Shown piece by piece: positions 57,591 to 64,000 of a stretch of 64,000 nucleotides of DNA. The position numbers and the translations under genes were made by a program. Origin of the DNA: Diabrotica undecimpunctata. Taxonomy: Eukaryota > Arthropoda > Insecta > Coleoptera > Chrysomelidae. The DNA lies in assembly GCF_040954645.1 (NCBI RefSeq), contig NC_092810.1:12510377-12574376 (forward strand). The letters are read 5' to 3'. Within the stretch, counting starts at the first letter, position 1; each line of letters starts with the position of its first letter. The notes beneath the pieces are model-generated. The model saw only the letters and a list, made by a program, of their open reading frames with translations, did no database searches and was not told the DNA's origin.

Positions 57591-59969
57591 CGCGACCAAC
57601 TTATTTTAAGGTCTGTCCAGTCAAACTGATTGTGGTTATACATGAAAGAAACCTGCTAAATCCACCATTTTTGGGGAGGAGTATTATGATTGAACAAGAA
57701 TTATAAAACAAATTGTTTTGGATAATGTCACGCATGTGTGACACTGGTCTATAGTAATGAAACTTTGAACATAACCCAAGTGTCACAAATATGTGAAATA
57801 AAAATGCTTACCTTCTACTTATAAAAAATCATTTATTCCTTTAACATTAAGAAAAATAAAAATTACTTTCAATAAAAAATGAAACATAAGTTTAATTGTC
57901 TTTTCTGTACCACTCAGCAAAACAGGGTGTAACACATAACCCAATGGGCTGTCCATCACTCCCTTACATTCCTGAAATGTGTACCAGGTGACAGCCCATT
58001 TTTGCTAGTACTGAACTGTCGACATCTTTTCCGCTTTTTTTTTTCTTTTTCAAGTTGTGTACCGCATCACCTTTTTTCTACTTGGCCGTTCTATTTCTTC
58101 CAATAAATGTTTGATGACTTCTTCTCTAAACTGAAGGTACATTGTTGTTTTCTTTGACGTGTGTCTATTTTTATTCAACAACCAGTTGCCATTTCACATG
58201 CAAATACATACTAAGTGAAAGAAAACTTTCATGTACCATCTCAAAGTTTTTCGTGGTGTGCCATAATATGAAGTCATCTGGTCAATTCCCGACAAAGGAA
58301 TTGTAGTCACGTACCATTACTAGCTTCAATTTTTTCTGTCCTCTACGATTTTCAACTTCAACCATTTCGGAACCATGCTTGGATGAAATTATTATTACAT
58401 TTCTCTTATCTTCGCATCTTAAATATTTAATTGGACCTCTTCTTTGCCATACGACTTTTTCTTTCTTTAACTTTTTTGTAATAACACTGTTTGGGTTACT
58501 TTTTCTATTTTTTCTTAATATTCCAGAAACGTAGGTCTTCTTTTTATGCATAAACTTGGCAAGCTTATAACTGTTTTATTAATTGTCCATGTATATAGTG
58601 TGCCCCTTCTCTAAATATTCAGTAACAAGCCTGTTAACTACTTCAAACGCATGTCCATTTTTATTTACTACTGTCTCCATGCCGCTGTAGATTAGGAAAT
58701 TTAGTAAAAGTCCGTCAGAACTAGTAATCTCATAAATTTTTATTCCATATTAACTAGTTTTTTTTTTCAGCATATACTGTCGGAATATTAACCGCCCTCT
58801 CCACAGTAAGAGGGCTTCGTCAAGACTTAAGTTCTGTCCAGGATAGTAAACTTTAGATATATTATTTATAATATGACTCGTAAGGTTTTTAATTTTGTGA
58901 AGTTGGTCTTGAACTTCTACATCTTTCGGCTTGTAAAAACATATATTTTAAAGAATAGCTTCAAACTCTGATCTGGGCATAGTTTTTCCAAATATTGAAA
59001 AGTGGATATAGTGGATCTATGCTTCAGGATAAACGTAAAGGAGAGAAGTTTTATGTTTTCCATTAATATGCAGAGAGCAATATTTATATCTATTCAGCTT
59101 CTTAAAGAGGAATATTTTTTTTAAATTAGGGTTTTCTTTACGTGAAGCAGCTCTGTGGTTTGTCCACTCTACGATTTTTATTAAAAGTAATGAAATTCAT
59201 CAAATAGTAATGAAAAAAATTGTATAGGTGTTGCGTCAACAGGAATCTCTACTTTTATATTTTCTTGTTCAGTAAACTGATGTATCTCAATATCTTCCTC
59301 TACATCAAGCCACTTCACCTTATCATTTTCTTGTACCACATTTTTATTTGCATCGTTCGCTTCGCCCTCATCATTACTCGACTCATCACCATCATTGTTC
59401 GACTCACCCCCATCATTGTTAGTATCCTTAGTATCTCTTCCAGAATGAGAAGTAGAATATTCACTTCCACTAGAATAATATATTTCATCATGATGGTCCT
59501 CTTCGAATTCATATTCAATATTTTCGGTATCCCTGTACTCACTGACTTCCCTACTAGCCATCTCGGCCTCTAATTGAAGATATCGTGTACTTAGATGTCG
59601 TTTTGACATTGTTAATACATCTGAAACCAATAATAAGGGATTACACCATGTATAAATAAGTTACATAGTCATATTACTTGTCTAAATTATATACAATAAC
59701 GACACTTTTCATATTTGACGTTTGCATACGTGCTATAAATTTATAGGTTATTTCTTCTTTATTTAAACGTTAAATTCACACCACAGCCATAGCGTGTGAA
59801 ACAAGGATTGTTCAGGTGGACCGTGTCCAAATTTAGACCCACTGTGATAAACCGTGGTAAAATTATTTTACATTTCATCACGTAAACTCGATGTAACACA
59901 TGTGTGTCAGCAGTTCTTACGAAAACTTCACAGTCACACATATGTAACGGTTGGTCCTGAATATGTTAA
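57591..59969. mobile_element. piggyBac-like transposon with both ends and TTAA target sites
   Basis: The left end reads TTAACGCATTCGCGACCAAC at 57591. The right end, read inward from 59969, is TTAACATATTCAGGACCAAC. Both start with the TTAA typical of piggyBac, and 15 of 20 bases agree. Subterminal copies of a TCACRCATRTGTGA-like dyad occur at both sides (57727 and 57784 on the left, 59893 and 59933 on the right). Length about 2.4 kb with one minus-strand transposase pseudogene. Confidence 0.82.
57892..59630 (-). pseudogene. piggyBac-like transposase pseudogene
   Basis: Minus strand: an acidic N-terminus (59630-59181; many Asp, Glu, Asn), ending at IPVDATPIQFFSLLFDEF. Then the core in changing frames: YYPGQNLSLDEALLLWRGR (first catalytic Asp region), YGIKIYEITSSDGLLLNF, GHTIYMDN followed by two stops and NSYKLAKFMHKKK (second), RGPIKYLRCEDKRNVIII (third, 58551-58282 frame). 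The C-terminal Cys-rich part is recognisable as GLCVTPCFAEWYRKD before a TAA at 57892. All three catalytic Asp positions can be read, but many stops and shifts make the gene dead. Different from the piggyBac piece at 33 kb. Confidence 0.85.
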
Positions 59970-61140
59970 ATGTGTTTTTTTAACAGAAAACAACAAATAC
60001 ATTAAAAAGCGGAGGTGAAGAAAGTAATAGACGCGAAACACATCAAAAATATGCATGGATTAATAAGTTCATTTAAATTACATATTCTCAACCGTAAACA
60101 ATTGCACGTGAAACCAAACAAGGTTGCTGGGACAACTAACAAACGTGTATTTCCCCTAAAAACAAGATCACATTTACCATAGAGTATGGACCGACTAAGC
60201 TAGATAGTAGCACACCTACTTACGTCAAAGATCATCTGTCATATGTCAGCTATTATCTGCCAGTTGTCAAAGTCACAAGTATTAAATCGTCTTTTTTCTT
60301 GTCGGACAAACTGTCTTCTCATTCGTCTGGCGAAACGTCAACTTTCAGGTCGTCTTATCCTTGTCTGGCAAATCATATGGTTCAAGAGCTTGATAGCATT
60401 GGACAAAATTAGTTATCTACACCTTATCCTTAAAATAATACACAAAATTCTCCTAAACGTAATAACACAATAAGTATTTGAAAAAGTCAAAACAATAAAT
60501 AGTTGTTATCAAATATGTAATAACAGATGTCGGATGCCATAATGTTAAAATACACTCGAGCAACATATACAATTAATTTAATTAACCAATCAAATCAATT
60601 GTCAATTACTAATATAAATAGATAATGAAAATTGTGTGTCTGACCACACTGATTTTAGTTAATCTTGTTTTGTATTCTTTAATAAAATAAATTATCGGCT
60701 GTCCGCAAAATTGCTAATTATTCTTAACCAGATACTGATAATTAACAGTTAAATTTAATGGATTTTAATATATTATTACTACAACGTTGCAATTGCACAT
60801 ACTCCTAATTTAATGGACACATTTCACGTTAAACGGATTAGTTTAATCAAACAGAATCATTATATAATATATTTCTTTAAATCGTTTTACATAATATAAT
60901 GCTGTAATAATTAATGATGTATTTATAAAGACCAGCAGGCTTTGCACGCCTAGAGAATTGTTACAATACACAATTTATATATCCAAATATGTTATTTTAT
61001 AATTCTTTATCACTAAAACCATAAATATTAATTTATAAAGTCAAGAATCATAGCGTATTTTTATATACCCAGAATTATACGAAGAAGGAATTGAAATCCA
61101 AAAGCGGATTGTTCTACTCGATAAAAGGGCACCTGACTAC
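59970..61140. other. Intergenic, no recognised gene
   Basis: AT-rich. A 76-residue plus-strand frame at 60243-60473 has no motif. The last four bases (CTAC, 61137-61140) are the target duplication of the LTR element that follows. Confidence 0.5.
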
Positions 61141-61632
61141 TGTCATCGAATGCCATAGTCTGTGGACTAGTGCGCATTTCGATGCGCATCGCCCCGCCTC
61201 GAATTTTCCCATTGGCTCTTGACCTGGAAATCCCTATTTATGGCTCGAACGGCACATATAAATATTGGCGATTTTCAGGTCAGCCAAGTCAGTCCCTAAC
61301 GGGCTCTCTGAGAGCTTAGTGCTCTTGGGGCGCTGCTTCCTGCTTTTCCAATTATACTCTGTGGCTGAGATATTATTCAACTACAATCTGAAGTTTTATT
61401 TCGACCTATATTTTTGTCATGTAAGAAATATCTTGTCTTTTTCAAGACAAGCCTTCAGAAGACCACGACCTGATGCTTTATTTCGACTTCAAGACAATTC
61501 ATCAGAAGATAAATATTTACAAGTCCATAAACCGAAAATGGACTTAAGTAGAGGAGCTCTCGACAGTATATTCGAAGCACCCGGGGATATCAGAAGGTGG
61601 TTAGACCCTTATTTGTTCCCCCCGAGGTGACA
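61141..61632 (+). repeat. 5' LTR of the TRIM-like element
   Basis: 492 bases, TG to CA. A TATA-like CATATAAATATT at 61254-61265 is the likely promoter for the element's RNA. It lacks the extra copy of a 40-odd-base block present in the 3' LTR. Confidence 0.9.
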
Positions 61633-62224
61633 TGGCGCCCGACAACGTGGATTATTCCGAACCTGCGACCCAGCTCGCTTTACAGAACGCAACACACCAT
61701 TGACTTTAACATGGATTGAAGTCAAGAGAGCAATGGGGAGAGCCACGGAGTGTCTATACTCTAACACTCTGCCATCGAGGTAGCAGTCCTGATGCCTTCC
61801 ATGTGCCAGATGTCTCAAAGAGTCAGCCTTTTTCGACGCTTGAAGTCTCGGAAACTACGGAGATCCTGAAGTAGCCACAGTCCCTGCCTGCCCTCCCCGA
61901 AATGTGGCGATATCACGGAGGCCCGGGCAAACTCGCCTACGAAACCCCGGGATAAAGTGGATGGGAACCTGATTGCAGAGAAGAAGACGAACCGCTGAGA
62001 GAAATGGTACACCGACCGTGGATGGAGCCTACCACAGAGGGAGATGCAGTAACATCCAGGTTCCAGATAAGTGTTGTGTGAGTTTTATAGACAATTCTTT
62101 GACTTTCTTTCTAGACTTTACTTTGTATTTTTATATTTATTTTTTTGTGTATTTTCACATGTATTTTTGTATTTTTATTCAATACATATTTTTCCCAGCC
62201 GCAGAGTCTCCAGAAGAGGGGGGA

Positions 62225-62749
62225 TGTCATCGAATGCCATAGTCTGTGGACTAGTGCGCATTTCGATGCGCATCGCCCCGCCTCGAATTTTCCCATTGGC
62301 TCTTGACCTGGAAATCCCTATTTATCGCTCGAACGGCACATATAAATATTGGCAATTTTCAGGTCAGCCAAGTCAGTCCCTCTGGGGGACTCTCTTAGGG
62401 CGCTGCTTCCTGCTTTTCCAATTATACTCTGTGGCTGAGATATTATTCAACTACAATCTGATGTTTTATTTCGACCTATATTTTTGTCATGTAAGAAATA
62501 TCTTGTCTTTTTCAAGACAAGCCTTCAGAAGACCACGACCTGATGCTTTATTTCAACTTGGTGTACCTTTGTCATGTAAGAAATATCTTGTCTTTTTCAA
62601 GACAATTCATCAGACGATAAATATTTACTCCATAACCCGAAAATGGACTTAAGTAGAGGAGCTCTCGACAGTATATTCGAAGCCCTCTACAGATCACCCG
62701 GGGATATCAGAAGGTGGTTAGACCCTTATTTGTTCCCCCCGAGGTGACA
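62225..62749 (+). repeat. 3' LTR of the TRIM-like element
   Basis: 525 bases, nearly identical to the 5' LTR except for indels. A block holding CATGTAAGAAATATCTTG and TCTTTTTCAAGACAA occurs twice here (about 62485-62520 and 62571-62606) and once in the 5' LTR. A small insertion (CTCTACAGAT, about 62684-62693) is also unique to it. A shorter version of the GAGAGC region is seen near 62384-62398. Confidence 0.9.
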
Positions 62750-62859
62750 CTACCTTGAGTATATAAAGACTGATTCTCAAGCAGAATGAATGACTGTCCG
62801 TTGATTCTGACAATCTATTTTCCTTCGTCAATAATTATTGACTGGTCAACAAAAATCAA

Positions 62860-63490
62860 TTTTTTTTTGTGACGTGAATAGAACATGTTGTTCATTATGT
62901 GCACTATCATTAGAAAGCCGAAAATGAACTTTTTTATCATCCACACTTTATTTGCTGCAAAAAATTTTGGATTGTAGGGGAATATATCAATTTTGGTATG
63001 TTCTTAGCAGTGTGCTTGCCTTGAAATATTGTGACTGATGTTTTCCGGCGATAATTATTATCTACAGCAACACAAATTAATGTTCAGCAGTAATCGGCCA
63101 GCAGACTTTTACTTCATGTACCTTGGTAACACTTTTTCATGGCTACAACGTTCTGGTAGAACCGTTGTCGATGTTCATCATTTACAGTGCCTAAATTTTC
63201 AGAAAAAAATTCAGATGAGCATCCAGGACGTGAATTTTCAGAGAAATGTCATATATCATTTCTCTGGAGACACTAAGTAATTCATTAACAAGATCTCTGT
63301 AATTGTCAGCTTGGGCATTTTCAAGAAATTTGGAAACAACTGTTTTAAAAGCTGTTTATGCTCTTACTTTAACTTTATTTAACAAGTTCTCAAATTCGCC
63401 ATTCCCTTTCGTCCGCTATGATCTAGTGTTTTAAAAATTTTTTTTTGCTAAGCCTAATTTTTTGTGTAGTGGCCGAAAAACTACTTCTTA
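62860..63490 (-). pseudogene. Fragment of a conserved arthropod protein of unknown function
   Basis: Minus-strand blocks in several frames: FFRPLHKKLGLAKKNFLKTL, then TAFKTVVSKFLENAQADNY, RDLVNELLSVSREM, SLKIHVLDAHLNFFSENLG, TVNDEHRQRFYQNV and KKCYQGT. I recognise this order from a widespread multicopy family in insects and other invertebrates (LHxKLGLMK, NMSLKIHFLHSHLDFFPENLG, DEHGERFHQD, RYQGxW), for which I know no assigned function. Stops and shifts show a pseudogene. The family behaves like a repeat but I cannot link it to a named transposon. Confidence 0.55.
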
Positions 63491-63539
63491 AGGGTTAACC
63501 AATAGGTCGTTAGTAACATTTTTTAGACCCAAAGTTGGT

Positions 63540-64000
63540 GTTTGCAGCAGTGTAGCCAAGCTGCAGTTTAAGAAGAAGAGCTATGACTTTTAGGTCTTCA
63601 CATGTCTTAACGGCTCTGGATACTGGTTGGGAATAAATGGGCGAATGGGCCATTGTCACATTTGGAGATAGGTCCTCGATTGTTGTCCTGTACTCTCTAT
63701 GGTACAGAACAGCATGGCCCAAAATTTGAAATCCCATTTACCTTCTTGGTTTAATTTCCTGACCGGAATTAGTGGATGGAACGAGAGTCTTCATAGATCT
63801 GTCGAAGGAAGTTCACGTGGTTGAAGGATGGGTCCAGAATAGACGAGCAGGTAGGTACTAGAGTATGTGGTAGTGGAATGGGATTTGAATCTGACCAGGA
63901 TCTCGGCTCCCATGCATTAGTCTTTAAGGCTGAGATCTTTTCGATCCTGGTATGTGCTCAGGAGGTAATAGATAGGGCGTGCTCAGGCATGACGATCTCT
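63540..64000 (+). pseudogene. LINE fragment with RNase H, cut by window end
   Basis: From 63540 the plus strand has pieces like a LINE RT-RNase H linker (LQFKKKSYDF). From about 63830 one frame reads DEQVGTRVCGSGMGFESD, LGSHALVFKAEIFSILVCAQ and EVIDRACSGMTIS up to the last base. This is the first half of an RNase H domain (GSGM, then the AEI helix). The reading frame is open at the window end. Probably a Jockey-, R1- or I-type element; which one cannot be told from this part. Confidence 0.65.

Larger units (their letters stand above)
61141..62749. mobile_element. TRIM-like non-autonomous LTR retrotransposon
   Basis: Two direct LTRs (61141-61632 and 62225-62749) start TGTCATCG and end GGTGACA. 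CTAC flanks both sides (61137-61140 and 62750-62753) as a four-base target duplication. Directly after the 5' LTR is a primer-binding-like site TGGCGCCCGACAACGTGG (61633-61650). Directly before the 3' LTR is a purine tract AGAAGAGGGGGGA (62212-62224). The internal part is only 592 bp, with no gag or pol motif, so other elements must supply the proteins. The four-base duplication fits Gypsy-type integration; that assignment is inferred. Confidence 0.9.

Noticed and set aside
59220..59573. 117-residue hydrophobic plus-strand frame resembling a membrane protein
   Set aside because: It is the antisense of the acidic, repetitive N-terminus of the piggyBac transposase; the hydrophobicity is a by-product.
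61265..61630. 121-residue frame in the 5' LTR
   Set aside because: Lies wholly within an LTR and its end differs in the 3' LTR; no domain.
62071..62652. 193-residue frame spanning the internal part and 3' LTR of the TRIM-like element
   Set aside because: It crosses the LTR border and has no gag or pol motif; chance open frame.

Overview
The window reads as eukaryotic nuclear DNA from an arthropod, most likely an insect. It is AT-rich, has no operons or Shine-Dalgarno sites, and is packed with decayed transposable elements of kinds common in insect genomes: RTE-like, I-like, R2/R4-like and Jockey-like non-LTR retrotransposons, Tc1/mariner-group, pogo and piggyBac DNA transposons, one small LTR element, and foldback or MITE-like repeats. 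The species cannot be named from the sequence. No single-copy host gene, tRNA, rRNA or CRISPR array was recognised. Almost every coding stretch is a transposable-element pseudogene broken by stops, frameshifts or internal deletions.

Layout. 0.8-2.6 kb: a Sailor-type (DD82E) transposase pseudogene and a TTAA-flanked MITE. 2.8-5.2 kb: pogo/Tigger pieces. 5.3-7.3 kb: unassigned repeats with hairpins. 7.3-9.7 kb: an RTE-like element on the minus strand. 9.7-14.4 kb: an RTE-like element on the plus strand, split by a 2.1 kb foldback element and followed by a second RTE piece. 16.4-18.3 kb: an internally deleted I-like element. 18.5-21.0 kb: an RTE 3' end with a complete Sailor-type element nested in it. 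21.8-25.5 kb: a LINE piece, then a nearly intact Sailor-type element. 27.6-30.5 kb: two pogo pieces and an internally deleted R4-like element. 31.7-40.5 kb: several LINE and piggyBac fragments. 40.6-41.2 kb: a 185-bp tandem array. 42.3-45.9 kb: a mariner-like pseudogene and a third complete Sailor-type element. 46.1-54.2 kb: RTE-like, R2-like and I-like fragments. 54.8-57.1 kb: a pogo element whose transposase has lost its first catalytic Asp. 57.6-60.0 kb: a piggyBac element with both ends. 61.1-62.7 kb: a short non-autonomous LTR retrotransposon (TRIM-like). 62.9-64.0 kb: a fragment of a conserved arthropod protein of unknown role and a LINE truncated by the window end.

The most informative signals are these. 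(1) A Sailor-like family has three measurable copies with 82 residues between the second catalytic Asp and the Glu. Its inverted ends are defined here, and a TA target duplication is supported by an empty-site comparison inside the window. (2) Many elements are internal-deletion derivatives that keep both ends and lose the middle. (3) A terminally complete TRIM-like LTR element is present. (4) A long foldback element is nested in an RTE 5' region. I see no convincing new molecular system with intact genes. The interest lies in transposon families and their deletion derivatives.
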